From contig NZ_FOLC01000006.1 of the NCBI RefSeq assembly GCF_900112135.1, positions 1 through 64,000 of the forward strand: a stretch of DNA of 64,000 nt. The letters run 5' to 3'. Within the stretch, counting starts at the first letter, position 1. Each line of letters begins with the position of its first letter. The position numbers were made by a program, and so were the translations under genes. The stretch is from Collimonas sp. OK412 (GTDB lineage Bacteria > Pseudomonadota > Gammaproteobacteria > Burkholderiales > Burkholderiaceae_D). This document shows, piece after piece, positions 7,588-16,961 of this stretch. The notes beneath the pieces are model-generated. The model was not told where the DNA came from. It did no database searches and saw nothing but the letters and a program-made list of their open reading frames with translations.

Positions 7588-8958
7588 ATGAAATTACGGC
7601 AAAAAATCATCTTCCTGGCCATCGTCCCGCTGATCCTGGCGCTGTGCGCGATCGCGCTGGCGGTGCGGCACCAGGCGGTTGCGCTCGGCCAGCAGCAGCG
7701 CGCAACCATCCAGGCCGCCTACCTGGCCAGCAAGGAAGCCGAGCTCAAGCATTACGTGGAGCTGGCTACCTGGTCGATCGCCCATCTGTACGATTCCGGC
7801 CGCAAGGACCAGGCCGCGCTGGACGAGGCCATGGCCATCCTGTCCAAGCTGTCTTATGGCGACGACGGTTATTTCTTCATCTACGACATGCAGGGCAAGA
7901 GCCTGATGCATCCGCGCCAGCCGGAACTGGTCGGGCGCGACCTGTGGGACATGAAGGACGCCGACGGCAACCTCACCATCCAGCACCTGATCGAACGCGC
8001 CCGCAGCGGCGGCGGCTTTGAGCGTTACCAGTGGGAAAAGCCGTCCAGCCACCATGTCGCCAGCAAGCTCGGCTATGTCGTGGCGCTGCCGAACTGGGGC
8101 TGGATGCTGGGCACCGGCATTTATATGGATGACGTCGACGCCGCGCTCAGCAAGATCGATACCCAGGTTTCCGGCAATATCCGCAACACCATGTGGTGGA
8201 TTGCCGGCATCGCGATCCTGAGCGCGCTGGTGGTGGGGGTATCGGGGCTGGTGCTGAATATCAGCGAACACCGGGTGGCCGACGCCAAGCTGAAAGTGCT
8301 GGCGCAGCGCGTGGTGCGTTCACAGGAAGAAGAACGCGCCAGGCTGTCGCGCGACCTGCATGACGGCATCAGCCAGTGGCTGGTGTCGATCAAGCTGCAG
8401 ATCGAAGCCGGCATCGCCAAGCTCGACAACGGCCCGCAGCAGGCGGCCGCAGCACGCCCCGCGTTCGAGCGCAGCGCCGGCCAGCTGAACGACGTGCTGG
8501 CCGAAGTGCGCCGCATTTCGCACGACCTGCGGCCGGCGATCCTGGACGATCTCGGCCTGGCGGCGGCGCTCAGCCACCTGGCCCGCGAATGGCTGGAACA
8601 CGCCGGCATCCCCATCGATTTCCAGCACGGCGGCAACACCGACGGCATGCCGGCGGTGGCCAATACAGTGTTGTTCCGCATCGCCCAGGAAGCCTTGGCC
8701 AACATCGCGCGCCATTCGCAGGCAACGCAGATCAAGGTGCTGCTGCAAGGCGATGCGCGAGCAGTTACCCTGACCGTGCAAGACAACGGCGTCGGCTTCG
8801 ATGTCGACCAGATCGACGGCAATCCGAAACACGGCATCGGCCTGCGCAACATGGTCGAGCGGCTGGAAGCTGTCGGCGGCCGGCTCAAGGTCAGTTCATC
8901 GGCGGCCGGCACTACGGTGTTGGCGACCATTCCGCATCCGCACTATTCCTATGTCTGA
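7588..8958 (+). CDS. Cache-domain sensor histidine kinase, NarL/HisKA_3 type
   Basis: 456 residues. TM1 is at about 5-27, followed by a periplasmic single-Cache domain (about 35-195, with GDDGYFFIYDMQGKSLMHP and WGWMLGTGIYMDDV) and TM2 at about 203-225. Next come a HisKA_3 domain with the phospho-acceptor His258 in RLSRDLHDGISQWL and a HATPase domain (NTVLFRIAQEALANIARHS, DNGVGFD, GIGLRNM). Single-Cache sensors of this kind bind small carboxylates. The position divergent to cstA suggests the kinase senses pyruvate or a related acid and controls cstA. The stop overlaps the regulator gene by 8 nt. Confidence 0.92.
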   Translation: MKLRQKIIFLAIVPLILALCAIALAVRHQAVALGQQQRATIQAAYLASKEAELKHYVELATWSIAHLYDSGRKDQAALDEAMAILSKLSYGDDGYFFIYDMQGKSLMHPRQPELVGRDLWDMKDADGNLTIQHLIERARSGGGFERYQWEKPSSHHVASKLGYVVALPNWGWMLGTGIYMDDVDAALSKIDTQVSGNIRNTMWWIAGIAILSALVVGVSGLVLNISEHRVADAKLKVLAQRVVRSQEEERARLSRDLHDGISQWLVSIKLQIEAGIAKLDNGPQQAAAARPAFERSAGQLNDVLAEVRRISHDLRPAILDDLGLAAALSHLAREWLEHAGIPIDFQHGGNTDGMPAVANTVLFRIAQEALANIARHSQATQIKVLLQGDARAVTLTVQDNGVGFDVDQIDGNPKHGIGLRNMVERLEAVGGRLKVSSSAAGTTVLATIPHPHYSYV

Positions 8959-9577
8959 AATCACCACCAAGATCATGCTGGTCGATGACCACCCGCTGGT
9001 GCGCGACGGCTTGCGCGCGCGGCTCGAGGCCGTGCCGGGTTTCGCCATCGTAGCGGAAGCCGGCAGCGCCGACGAAGCCTTGCAGCGCGCCGGAGAACAG
9101 GCGATCGACCTGGTCCTGATGGATATCAACCTGCGCGGCAGTAGCAACGGCATCGACCTCACCGCGCAGTTCCATGTCAGCTTCCCGGAAATCGCGGTGC
9201 TGATCCTGAGCATGCATGACAAGACCGAATACCTGATGCAGTCGGTGCAGGCCGGCGCGCGCGGTTATGTGCTGAAAGACGCACCCGGCAAGGACATCGT
9301 GCATGCGATAGAAACCGTGATTTCCGGCGGCATGTATTACAGCGCGGCGCTGGCGCAGAAACTAGCGCGGCCGATGACGCCGGGGCAGCTGCTGACGGCG
9401 CGCGAACGCCAGGTGCTGCAGCATATCGCCAACGGCGAATCGAACAAGCAGATTGCCCGTGAACTCGACCTGAGCGTGCGCACGGTGGAAACCCACAGGC
9501 TGAACATCAAGCGCAAGCTGGATATCGAAGGCCAGGCGGAACTGATCAAGTTTGCGGTGGAAAACAATTTCCGCTAA
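8951..9577 (+). CDS. NarL/LuxR-family response regulator, partner of the Cache kinase
   Basis: 208 residues from the ATG at 8951, which overlaps the kinase stop by 8 nt (ATGTCTGA); the frame stays open upstream only inside the kinase gene. The receiver domain is intact: acidic pair D12/D13, phospho-acceptor D58 in LVLMDIN, the LSM switch and K in VLKDAPG. A C-terminal LuxR helix-turn-helix follows (LTARERQVLQHIANGESNKQIARELDLSVRTVETH). The obvious target is the cstA promoter region. Confidence 0.93.
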   Translation: MSEITTKIMLVDDHPLVRDGLRARLEAVPGFAIVAEAGSADEALQRAGEQAIDLVLMDINLRGSSNGIDLTAQFHVSFPEIAVLILSMHDKTEYLMQSVQAGARGYVLKDAPGKDIVHAIETVISGGMYYSAALAQKLARPMTPGQLLTARERQVLQHIANGESNKQIARELDLSVRTVETHRLNIKRKLDIEGQAELIKFAVENNFR

Positions 9578-9601
9578 AGCGGCCGTAACGGCCGGCGATT
9601 G

Positions 9602-10081
9602 TTACCCCAGCTTGCCGTCGGCGGCCAGTTCGCGGATCACGCGGATGGTGTCGATATCGGCTTCTTCATAGGCGGAGCGCCGGAATTCGTCGTAAAACTC
9701 TTGCTCGGCCTGCGCCGCCGGCTGCCGCTCGACCGCATCGTCCTCATACTCGAAGCGCACGAACAGCATTTCCTGCTCCGGTTCTTCAATCGTCATGATC
9801 AGGCTGGAGCCGGCGATATCTTGTTGTTTCGGCACCTGGTAGCGCACCTGCAGTAGCGGCAGGTAGCTGACCACATCCTTGACGATCACTTTGCCGTAAC
9901 GCAATTCACGCGCTACCGATTGCACCGATTTATCCGACAGGCGGCAATCGTCCAGATGCTCAACGAACAACATCGGCTGCTCGGCCCGCATCACCAGCCC
10001 GCGCCACAGCTGCTCGCGCGTCAGGGTATCGATCAGCGGGTTGAGAGGATCGTTGATTTCGATCAGGTGACTGAATTTCAT
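9602..10081 (-). CDS. SRPBCC-family protein (DUF1857-like)
   Basis: 159 residues from the ATG at 10081 (MKFSHLIEINDPLNPLIDTL). Upstream in-frame codons exist to 10174, but the family start fits MKFSHLIEIND. The segments REQLWRGLVMRAEQPMLF and SLIMTIEEPEQEMLFVRFEYED are typical of the DUF1857/AtaL-like branch of START-fold (SRPBCC) hydrophobic-ligand-binding proteins. No catalytic residues can be assigned. It is divergent from rep. Confidence 0.75.
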   Translation of the reverse strand: MKFSHLIEINDPLNPLIDTLTREQLWRGLVMRAEQPMLFVEHLDDCRLSDKSVQSVARELRYGKVIVKDVVSYLPLLQVRYQVPKQQDIAGSSLIMTIEEPEQEMLFVRFEYEDDAVERQPAAQAEQEFYDEFRRSAYEEADIDTIRVIRELAADGKLG

Positions 10082-10214
10082 GGCATGTCCGGCAAGATGG
10101 TTAATGACGGATTGTCCCATATTCGACGCCGGAACTGGGGCGGGACGGCAAGCAGGCTCGGAGGTCTCGCACACTGTTAAAATACAGCGCTTTGCTCCTT
10201 CCTGTCAGCCGCTG

Positions 10215-12278
10215 ATGTCGTCTACTCCCAATTTCGGTCTCAATGCTCCCCAACGGGAAGCCGTCAAGTACCTGGACGGCCCCTGCCTGGTGCTGGCCGG
10301 CGCGGGTTCGGGCAAGACGCGCGTGATCACGCAGAAGATCCAGCACCTGATCGAGGACTGCGGCTACGACGCCAGGCATATCGCCGCGCTGACCTTTACC
10401 AACAAGGCGGCGACCGAAATGCAGGAGCGCATCGCCAAGCTGCTGAAGGATCCGAAACAGGCCAAGCACATCACCGTCAGCACCTTTCACTCGCTGGGGG
10501 TCAAGATCCTGCGGCAGGAAGCGCGCGAGCTCGGCTTGAAAGACCGCTTCTCCATCATGGACAGCGACGATTGCTTTTCCATCGTGCAAGACCTGGCGAT
10601 CACCACCGATAAACAGCTGGTGCGCCGCATCCAGAACGCCATGTCGCTGTGGAAGAACGGCTTGGTCGATCCCGAAGAGGCCATCAAGCAGGCTGTCACC
10701 GAAGATGAAGCGCAAGCGGCGCGCATCTACCGCAGCTATGTGGCGACGCTGGCGGCCTACCAGGCCGTCGATTTCGACGACCTGATCCGGCTGCCGGTGG
10801 AGCTGTTCCGCAGCAACGAAGCGGTGCGCGACAAATGGCAGCGCCGCCTGCGCTACCTGCTGGTCGATGAATACCAGGACACCAATACCTGCCAGTACGA
10901 ACTGGTCAAGCTGCTGGTCACCGGGCTCGGCAAGAAGCCGATGTTCACCGCGGTGGGCGACGACGACCAGGCGATCTATGCCTGGCGCGGCGCCACCATC
11001 GAGAACCTGAAAACCCTGCAGGTCGATTTTCCCGACCTGAAAGTGATCAAGCTGGAACAGAATTACCGCTCTTCCACGCGCATCCTGCAAGCCGCCAACG
11101 CGGTGATCGGCAACAATCCCAAGCTGTTCGACAAAAAACTGTGGTCGGAACACGGCCTGGGCGATCCGATCAAGGTGATGGGCATGGAGGACGACGAAAA
11201 GGAAGCGGAGCAGGTGGCGATCATGCTGTCGGCGCACCGTTTCGAGCGGCGCGCCAAGTTTTCCGACTACGCCATCCTGTATCGCGGCAACCACCAGGCG
11301 CGGACCTTTGAAAAAGCCCTGCGGCGCGAACGCATCCCGTACACCATGTCGGGCGGCCAGAGCTTTTTCGACCGCGCCGAAATCAAGGACATCATCAGTT
11401 ACCTGCGCCTGATCGCCAACGAAGACGACGATCCGGCCTTCATCCGCGCCATCACCACGCCCAAGCGCGGCGTCGGCCAGGCCACGCTGGAAGTGCTGGG
11501 CACCGTAGCCGGCCAGTGGCAATGCTCATTGTTCGAAGCGGTGTTCAAGGGCGGCATCGAAGCCAAGCTGACCGACCGCCAGCTGTATCCGCTGCGCGAG
11601 TTCTGCCATTTCATCAACCAGCTGGAAGCACGCGCCAGCCGCGTCGGCCCGGCCGGCAGCGGCGAAAATGCAGCCGCCGTGCTGGACGACATGATGAAGG
11701 AAATCAATTACGAGCATTACCTGTATGACAGCTTCGACGACCGCGCGGCGCAAGGCAAGTGGCAGAACGTGCTGGACTTCACCAACTGGCTCAAGGAAAA
11801 GGGCAGCGGCGGCAAGGACGGCGCCGGCGACGAGCGCAACCTGCTGGAACTGACGCAGATGGTGGCGCTGATGTCGATGCTGGAAGGCCGCGACGAGGAG
11901 CCGGATGCGGTGCGCATGTCGACCTTGCACGCTTCCAAGGGGCTGGAGTATCCGCATGTGTTCCTGATCGGCGTCGAGGAGGGCATCTTGCCACACAAGG
12001 GCGATCCCGACGCCCCGGCCGAGACCATCGCCGCCCGCATCGAGGAAGAGCGGCGCCTGATGTATGTCGGCATCACGCGCGCCCAGCGCAGCCTGCACGT
12101 GAGCTGGTGCAAGAAACGCAAGCGCGCCGGCGAATCGGTGGTGTGCGAAATATCGCGCTTCGTCAAGGAAATGAAGCTGGACGAAGGCGACGCCATGCCG
12201 ACCGAAGCGGAACAGATCACGCCGCAAAACCGCCTGGCCAGTTTGAAGGCTTTGTTGCAGAAGCCACGCGCCGCGTGA
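10215..12278 (+). CDS. rep: ATP-dependent DNA helicase Rep
   Basis: 687 residues from the ATG at 10215 (MSSTPNFGLNAPQREAVKYL). An upstream ATG at 10080 would add a non-homologous tail overlapping the divergent SRPBCC promoter. Superfamily 1 UvrD/Rep motifs are all present: Q-motif LNAPQREAV, Walker A GAGSGKT (29-35), Ia ALTFTNKAATEM, Walker B LLVDEYQDTN, motif III GDDDQAIYAWRGA, motif IV LEQNYRSS, motif V STLHASKGLEYPHVFL and motif VI RLMYVGITRAQ. Rep unwinds 3'-5' and clears proteins ahead of forks. The length and RFSIMDSDDCFSIV favour Rep over UvrD. Confidence 0.95.
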   Translation: MSSTPNFGLNAPQREAVKYLDGPCLVLAGAGSGKTRVITQKIQHLIEDCGYDARHIAALTFTNKAATEMQERIAKLLKDPKQAKHITVSTFHSLGVKILRQEARELGLKDRFSIMDSDDCFSIVQDLAITTDKQLVRRIQNAMSLWKNGLVDPEEAIKQAVTEDEAQAARIYRSYVATLAAYQAVDFDDLIRLPVELFRSNEAVRDKWQRRLRYLLVDEYQDTNTCQYELVKLLVTGLGKKPMFTAVGDDDQAIYAWRGATIENLKTLQVDFPDLKVIKLEQNYRSSTRILQAANAVIGNNPKLFDKKLWSEHGLGDPIKVMGMEDDEKEAEQVAIMLSAHRFERRAKFSDYAILYRGNHQARTFEKALRRERIPYTMSGGQSFFDRAEIKDIISYLRLIANEDDDPAFIRAITTPKRGVGQATLEVLGTVAGQWQCSLFEAVFKGGIEAKLTDRQLYPLREFCHFINQLEARASRVGPAGSGENAAAVLDDMMKEINYEHYLYDSFDDRAAQGKWQNVLDFTNWLKEKGSGGKDGAGDERNLLELTQMVALMSMLEGRDEEPDAVRMSTLHASKGLEYPHVFLIGVEEGILPHKGDPDAPAETIAARIEEERRLMYVGITRAQRSLHVSWCKKRKRAGESVVCEISRFVKEMKLDEGDAMPTEAEQITPQNRLASLKALLQKPRAA

Positions 12279-12319
12279 GAAGATAGATGTTAGAGTAAGA
12301 GTCAATTCAGGAGTAAACC

Positions 12320-12604
12320 ATGAGCATAGACAACATCAAGACATCGCTGGAAAAACTCCGCAGCACACTGGAAAACAACAGCACCGTCGACAGCGAACTG
12401 AAAGGCTTGCTGCAATCGCTGGACAGCGATATCCAGGAACTGCTGAAATCCTCCGGCACGGCCGCCGCAGCCCCGGCTTCCGACCTGCGTTCGGCGCTGG
12501 TGGAACGCGCCCAGAGCATTTCGGCCCGGCTGGCGGTAAATCACCCGCACCTGCAACCGGTGCTGCGCCAGATCGCCGACACGCTGACCGACATGGGTAT
12601 CTGA
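12320..12604 (+). CDS. DUF4404-family small protein
   Basis: 94 residues (MSIDNIKTSLEKLRSTLENN) with an ATG preceded by a good site (TCAGGAG). The sequence is helical and acidic, with VERAQSISARLAVNHPHLQPVLRQIADTLTDMGI at the end, matching the DUF4404 pattern. Function is unknown. It follows rep after 41 nt and may share its transcript. Confidence 0.75.
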   Translation: MSIDNIKTSLEKLRSTLENNSTVDSELKGLLQSLDSDIQELLKSSGTAAAAPASDLRSALVERAQSISARLAVNHPHLQPVLRQIADTLTDMGI

Positions 12605-12787
12605 CTACCCGATCACCCTTGCTTTGCGGACCGGGCGCCTCCCCGGCCCGCAACTGCTGCACCAGCTTCAGCTGCTTCAAACTTCCCGCGTTTTCATCGA
12701 CCGGCAACCGCCTGGACATAGCGTAAATCGCCACGCAGCAGGTAGCTGTGTCCGGGATTTGTTTTATTTATTGGAAATTGGAACACT

Positions 12788-13687
12788 ATGTGGTTTAAAA
12801 ATCTTCAGATCTACCGTATCCCCGCACCATGGGCCATCTCGGCCGAACAGCTTGAAGCTTTCCTGGCGCCGCAAGCGTTTGCCAAGTGCAGCAGCCTGGA
12901 ATTGCAGAGCCAAGGCTGGCTGTCGCCGCGCGACAACGGCATGCTGGTGCATACCGTCAACCGCCAGATGATGATTTTACTGGGCACGGAGAAGAAGCTG
13001 CTGCCGGCTACGGTAGTCAACCAGGTCACCAAGGCGCGCGCCGCCGAGATTGAAGAGCAGCAGGGTTATGCGCCAGGCCGCAAGCAGCTCAAGGACCTCA
13101 AGGAACAAGTCACCGACGAACTGCTGCCGCGCGCGTTCAGCATCCAGCGCAATACGTGGGTGTGGATCGATCCGGTCAACGGCTGGCTGGTGATTGACGC
13201 GGCTAGCCCGGCCAAGGCCGAAGAAATCCTGAAACTGTTGCTGGCCTCGGTCGACAAATTGCAGGTTTCCAGCCTGCGCACGGCGCATTCGCCGCTGACG
13301 TCGATGACCAACTGGCTGGCTTCCGATGAAGCGCCGCACGGGTTTACCGTCGACCAGGATACGGAACTGCGCGCCGCCGGCGAAGGCAAGGCCACCGTGC
13401 GCTACGTACGCCACACCATCGAGGCCGACGACGTCCGCCGCCACATCGCCTCCGGCAAGCAGTGCACGCGGCTGGCGATGACCTGGGCCGACCATGTTTC
13501 GTTCGTCCTGACCGAATCGCTGGCGGTCAAGCGCATCGCGCCGCTCGACGTGCTCAAGGAAGGCAACGACACCAGCAGCAAGAACGACGACGAACGTTTC
13601 GATTCCGACATGATGCTGATGACCGGCGAACTGAGCAAGATGCTGGGCGACCTGGTGTTCGCGCTGGGCGGCGAACCCGCAGTCTAA
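12788..13687 (+). CDS. rdgC: Recombination-associated protein RdgC
   Basis: 299 residues starting [23 protein letters not shown], the usual RdgC opening. [17 protein letters not shown] and [23 protein letters not shown] at the end are family signatures, and length matches the usual ~300. RdgC forms a ring-shaped dimer on double-stranded DNA and limits RecA activity. It stands alone on the plus strand. Confidence 0.95.
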   Translation: MWFKNLQIYRIPAPWAISAEQLEAFLAPQAFAKCSSLELQSQGWLSPRDNGMLVHTVNRQMMILLGTEKKLLPATVVNQVTKARAAEIEEQQGYAPGRKQLKDLKEQVTDELLPRAFSIQRNTWVWIDPVNGWLVIDAASPAKAEEILKLLLASVDKLQVSSLRTAHSPLTSMTNWLASDEAPHGFTVDQDTELRAAGEGKATVRYVRHTIEADDVRRHIASGKQCTRLAMTWADHVSFVLTESLAVKRIAPLDVLKEGNDTSSKNDDERFDSDMMLMTGELSKMLGDLVFALGGEPAV

Positions 13688-13711
13688 GGTTCCTAGGCGC
13701 GGGAACGGCGC

Positions 13712-14842
13712 CTAGAAAGCCCTGATGGTAGTGCCGCCGTCGGATGATTCGAAGGTATCGGGGCTGATCATGACGCGGTTGCGGCCGGCCGCCTTGGCGC
13801 CGTACAGCGCCATGTCGGCGCGCTGGAAGGCTTCGTCTATGCTTTCGCCGGGGCGGAAATCGGTAATCCCGATCGACGCCGTGAGGATGATGTCCTTGCC
13901 GAACTTGCTCCAGTCGTACATTTCGGTCTCGGCGCAGATGCGGTCCAGCGCCGTCACGCCTTCCTGCACCGTGGTGCCGGTCAGCACCAGCACGAACTCG
14001 TCGCCGCCATAGCGGGCGAAGTGGTCGCTCAGGCGCATTTCGTTGCGCACGATCTCGACAAAGGTCTTCAGCACCAGGTCGCCGGCGGCATGGCCGAAAT
14101 TGTCATTGACCGACTTGAAGCCGTCCAGGTCCAGGATGGCGATGCAGAACGGCGTGCCGCCGCGCTGGAAGCGTTTCTGCTCGACGGCCAGGATTTCCAT
14201 CAGCGAACGGCGGTTTTCGATATTGGTCAGCTCGTCGCGGGTGGCCAGCTCCTGCACCCGTTTCATGGCCAGCACCAGCTGCTGGTTCTTTTCCATGATC
14301 TTGCGCTGCATGCGGCTCAGCATGTTGGTCAGGTAGATGCAGCGGCCCAGCGTCAGGATGAAGGACAGGCACACCAGCAGTTGGCTGAAATTGCTCGCCA
14401 CCGGGAAGCTCAGGTGCGAACCTGCCAGGCCGAAGGCCAGCACCAGCGCCAGCGAACCGATCAGCCAGCTGACCACGTACCAGAAGGTGCTCAGGCCGAG
14501 TACGCCAAAGCCGTAGATGACAAAAAAATTGATCAGGAACAGGTAGCCGACCTGCGGCGCCAGGATCAGGAAACCGGTCTGCAGCAGCAGGGCCGTCACC
14601 ACCTGCGCAAAAGTCAGGCCGGGATCCTTGTAGCGCCGGTTGAAGCCGCTGCGGATCAGCAGGTAATAAACGCCGTTGACCAACACCACGACCATGGCGT
14701 ACAGCAGCGCGATGTCCGGCTGGATCACCCCGGCATGAGCGAAACCCCACAGCAGCATGGCATCCAGCAGGCCGCTCAGGGCGACGCGCCCAAGCATGCC
14801 TAATGCCATCGCATTCATTTCTTTTCGTCGTTGCGCTTTCAT
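13712..14842 (-). CDS. Membrane-bound diguanylate cyclase (GGDEF)
   Basis: 376 residues. About six membrane segments occupy residues 15-175, with no recognised ligand domain, followed by a helical linker and a GGDEF domain. The active site GGDEF is at 279-283, and the inhibitory I-site RLSD is intact at 270-273, so the enzyme should make cyclic-di-GMP and be product-inhibited. FKSVNDNFGHAAGDLVL and RADMALYGAKAAGRNRV are standard domain motifs. No partner phosphodiesterase is next to it. Alternative start: M9. Confidence 0.93.
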   Translation of the reverse strand: MKAQRRKEMNAMALGMLGRVALSGLLDAMLLWGFAHAGVIQPDIALLYAMVVVLVNGVYYLLIRSGFNRRYKDPGLTFAQVVTALLLQTGFLILAPQVGYLFLINFFVIYGFGVLGLSTFWYVVSWLIGSLALVLAFGLAGSHLSFPVASNFSQLLVCLSFILTLGRCIYLTNMLSRMQRKIMEKNQQLVLAMKRVQELATRDELTNIENRRSLMEILAVEQKRFQRGGTPFCIAILDLDGFKSVNDNFGHAAGDLVLKTFVEIVRNEMRLSDHFARYGGDEFVLVLTGTTVQEGVTALDRICAETEMYDWSKFGKDIILTASIGITDFRPGESIDEAFQRADMALYGAKAAGRNRVMISPDTFESSDGGTTIRAF

Positions 14843-15165
14843 GTCCCCTACTTCTCGTTGGTTGCCATTGGTTTCTTCACCACCCTTATAGGCAACAAGC
14901 AGCCACGCATGACAGACAGCAATTCATCTTTCCGGAGAAATAGATGCAGGACATGTTTCCGTGAGAAAACAATAATGCCATGTTCTGGCGATCGCACGGA
15001 CGCGGGATTAAGTTATCTATCAAAATTATTGCACTGCAGATATTCTATAGCTTACTGGAAAATTAAGCCGCATCTTCTATTACTGACAAGATTGAGGTGC
15101 AAAGCGGCGAAAGTGGCACAGCAAATTTTAGGGCGTCTTTAGCGTTTTAAGGGGATCAGGACAGC
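14843..15165. other. 323-nt intergenic stretch, no gene recognised
   Basis: The region between the diguanylate cyclase start and the next gene is AT-richer than its neighbours. A 103-codon open frame (14831-15142, plus) crosses it, but it has no ribosome site, no family resemblance and overlaps the cyclase start, so I do not call it. The promoters of the two flanking genes should be here. Confidence 0.5.
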
Positions 15166-15684
15166 ATGAGAGTCATTATTTTATTATTAGTTGCTGTCGG
15201 GATAGGCAGTTGGTACTGGAATCGTCAAAATTCCATCGATGAGGAAAGCGTAAACCGCTTTTACGACACCGCCACCGAGCACGTGCTGAATGGCCGCAGC
15301 AAGGAACTGTGCGCAATGCTGAGCAAGGATTTCACGCGCACCGGCGTCAACTCCACCAGCCAGGGACGGATCCAGGAAAACGCCGACAAGGACGAAACCT
15401 GCGACAGGTACAACAAGATGTTCGCATCGCTGGCGCAAGCCGGGCGGCTGGGCGGGGTCTCGACCAATTACCAGGTCAACATCGAGCATATCGAGATCAG
15501 CAAGGACCGCAAGAGCGCCGAGGTGAAACTTTCCTCCAGCGTCAGCATGGCGCTGGGGCCGATCGGCAGCATTGCCGAAACCAGGGATAAAAGCAGCGAG
15601 ACGCTGGTGATCCGCAATGGCAAGCTGCTGCTGCAGAAATCCGAGGGCGCCGCGATTACCCGCACGATAGGCGATCGTTTTTGA
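15166..15684 (+). CDS. Hypothetical membrane-anchored protein
   Basis: 172 residues starting MRVIILLLVAVGIGSWYWN, a short N-terminal anchor or uncleaved signal. The remaining ~150 residues lie outside the cytoplasm and begin ESVNRFYDTATEHVLNGRSKELCAML, resembling the opening helices of NTF2-like domains. Cys residues in ELCAML and DETCDRY could form a disulphide. Function is unknown. A strong terminator follows. Confidence 0.7.
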   Translation: MRVIILLLVAVGIGSWYWNRQNSIDEESVNRFYDTATEHVLNGRSKELCAMLSKDFTRTGVNSTSQGRIQENADKDETCDRYNKMFASLAQAGRLGGVSTNYQVNIEHIEISKDRKSAEVKLSSSVSMALGPIGSIAETRDKSSETLVIRNGKLLLQKSEGAAITRTIGDRF

Positions 15685-15710
15685 CGCTCGCTTAAAAAGC
15701 GCAGACGAAT

Positions 15711-15738
15711 AAAAAGACGACCTTGCGGTCGTCTTTTT
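15711..15738. terminator. Bidirectional intrinsic terminator
   Basis: A 12-bp stem AAAAAGACGACC (15711-15722), TTGC loop and exact complement (15727-15738) with T-runs on both strands. It ends the plus-strand gene at 15684. Confidence 0.88.
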
Positions 15739-15760
15739 ATTTGAATTCGGTTCCTGAAAT

Positions 15761-15782
15761 AAAAACGCCCGCTTGCGCGGGC
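15761..15782 (-). terminator. Intrinsic terminator of the tRNA-Val/tRNA-Asp transcript
   Basis: GCCCGC (15767-15772) and GCGGGC (15777-15782) form a stem with a TTGC loop. On the minus strand this is followed by G and five T residues. It lies 11 nt after the tRNA-Asp 3' end. Confidence 0.75.
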
Positions 15783-15793
15783 ATTTGTATTCT

Positions 15794-15870
15794 TGGCGGA
15801 GTGGACGGGACTCGAACCCGCGACCCCCGGCGTGACAGGCCGGTATTCTAACCAACTGAACTACCACTCC
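15794..15870 (-). tRNA. tRNA-Asp (GTC)
   Basis: A 77-nt cloverleaf on the minus strand: acceptor GGAGTGG pairs with the 3' CCACTCC, D-arm GTTCAGTTGGTTAGAAT, anticodon loop CTGTCAC with GTC, T-arm GGGTTCGAGTCCC, and an encoded CCA end. Confidence 0.97.
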
Positions 15871-15904
15871 TAAACTGCTGCTTCATTAAGATCGTCTGGC
15901 CACT

Positions 15905-15980
15905 TGGTGGGTGCTGAGAGGCTCGAACTCCCGACCTACGCCTTGTAAGGGCGCCGCTCTACCAACTGAGCTAAGCACCC
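15905..15980 (-). tRNA. tRNA-Val (TAC)
   Basis: A 76-nt cloverleaf on the minus strand: acceptor GGGTGCT pairs with AGCACCC, D-arm AGCTCAGTTGGTAGAGC, anticodon loop CTTACAA with TAC, T-arm GAGTTCGAGCCTC, and an encoded CCA end. It lies 34 nt upstream of tRNA-Asp, probably on the same transcript. Confidence 0.97.
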
Positions 15981-16347
15981 AAAATGCACACTTAGTCAGC
16001 CAAACTTTCTTAGCGTATGTCACTACGCCTGAAGGGGGCAGATTGTACAACGGTTTTTTTAAATTTACTAGCGCTTCGTCGCATTTTGTTTTGAAAAGTT
16101 TTTCGCAATATCGGATTTCGGCCCGCAAACCGCCTGTTTGCCTGGTTCTCATCGTTTCGCCGCGGGAATTGAATGCCTCGGTTATTTTTTTGTTTGAATC
16201 GGTTTGCCGACATGGAACACCAGGTACAGCTCGACTGTCATATCATCATGGAGCCATTCAATGACCGTCGTCGGCGACATGGCGCCCAGGGGTTCACCGC
16301 CGTCATTTGTTAATATTTAACCAACTCAAACTATAAGAAGAACCGCG
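15981..16347. other. 367-nt intergenic stretch, no gene recognised
   Basis: The stretch lies between tRNA-Val and the TonB-like lipoprotein gene. It must hold the tRNA promoter (minus) and the lipoprotein promoter (plus). An open frame from 15911 runs through the tRNA gene itself and is not credible. I see no other structure. Confidence 0.5.
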
Positions 16348-16815
16348 ATGAATGCCAAGATCCGCATTAGCCTGTACAGCGTGACTGCGATCATGCTGGC
16401 CGCCTGCACCGGCATGCTGGGGGAAGCGCCGGCGCCGCCCGCCACCACCCCTACCGCAACGTCGACCGCCGCCACGCTGGATGACTACAAGCGCGCGCTG
16501 GCGCAACGCATTGTCGCGGTCAACTCTACCCAGGTGTATGTCGGCCGGCCGCAGGCGCTGCTGCGCGCCGTGATCGTGCTGAAATATTTCGTGAACGCCG
16601 ACGGCCAGCTGCTGCGCGCCGACGTCCTGCGCACCAACCGCGATCGCAAGGCCGAGGCCACGGCGCTGGCCGCACTGCGCCGCGCCGCGCCTTTCCCTAA
16701 ACCCGACAGCCGGTTCCTGCATCGCGGCGAAGTCGAGCTCGCGGAAAGCTGGCTGTTCAATGACGACGGCCGTTTCCAGCTGCGTTCGGTCGCCGAACAG
16801 CAGATGGACGAGTAG
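16348..16815 (+). CDS. Lipoprotein with a TonB C-terminal-like domain
   Basis: 155 residues. Signal peptide MNAKIRISLYSVTAIMLAAC has a lipobox ending at Cys20, followed by a Pro/Ala/Thr-rich linker. The remaining part (LLRAVIVLKYFVNADGQLLRADVLRTNRDRKAEATALAALRRAAPFPKP) has the layout of the TonB C-terminal fold: a strand, x-G-x-L and then Lx(A)LRRAAPFP. It lacks the N-terminal membrane helix and box needed to couple with ExbBD, so it is probably an outer-membrane-anchored TonB-domain lipoprotein of unknown role. Confidence 0.7.
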   Translation: MNAKIRISLYSVTAIMLAACTGMLGEAPAPPATTPTATSTAATLDDYKRALAQRIVAVNSTQVYVGRPQALLRAVIVLKYFVNADGQLLRADVLRTNRDRKAEATALAALRRAAPFPKPDSRFLHRGEVELAESWLFNDDGRFQLRSVAEQQMDE

Positions 16816-16961
16816 CGGCCGCGCGGATTGCGTCCGGCTTGCTTCCGGCGCGCTTCTCGCCTACCATCGAGCCATCAGCCTGAACGCAATGCAGGACTCC
16901 GTGAGATATTCCACCACGCCGCGTTCGCACTTATCCCCCTTTTCTACGAGACAGCACAGTC

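Noticed and set aside
10101-11522. 473-codon open frame opposite rep
   Set aside because: It is a shadow of rep: the rep frame has all helicase motifs, while this frame has no family resemblance. GC-rich DNA gives long antisense frames throughout, for example 37646-39199, 43532-45019 and 59781-61265.
14831-15142. 103-codon open frame upstream of the hypothetical protein at 15166
   Set aside because: No ribosome site, no recognisable domain, and it overlaps the diguanylate cyclase start.
15911-16264. 117-codon open frame near tRNA-Val
   Set aside because: It reads through the tRNA-Val gene itself.
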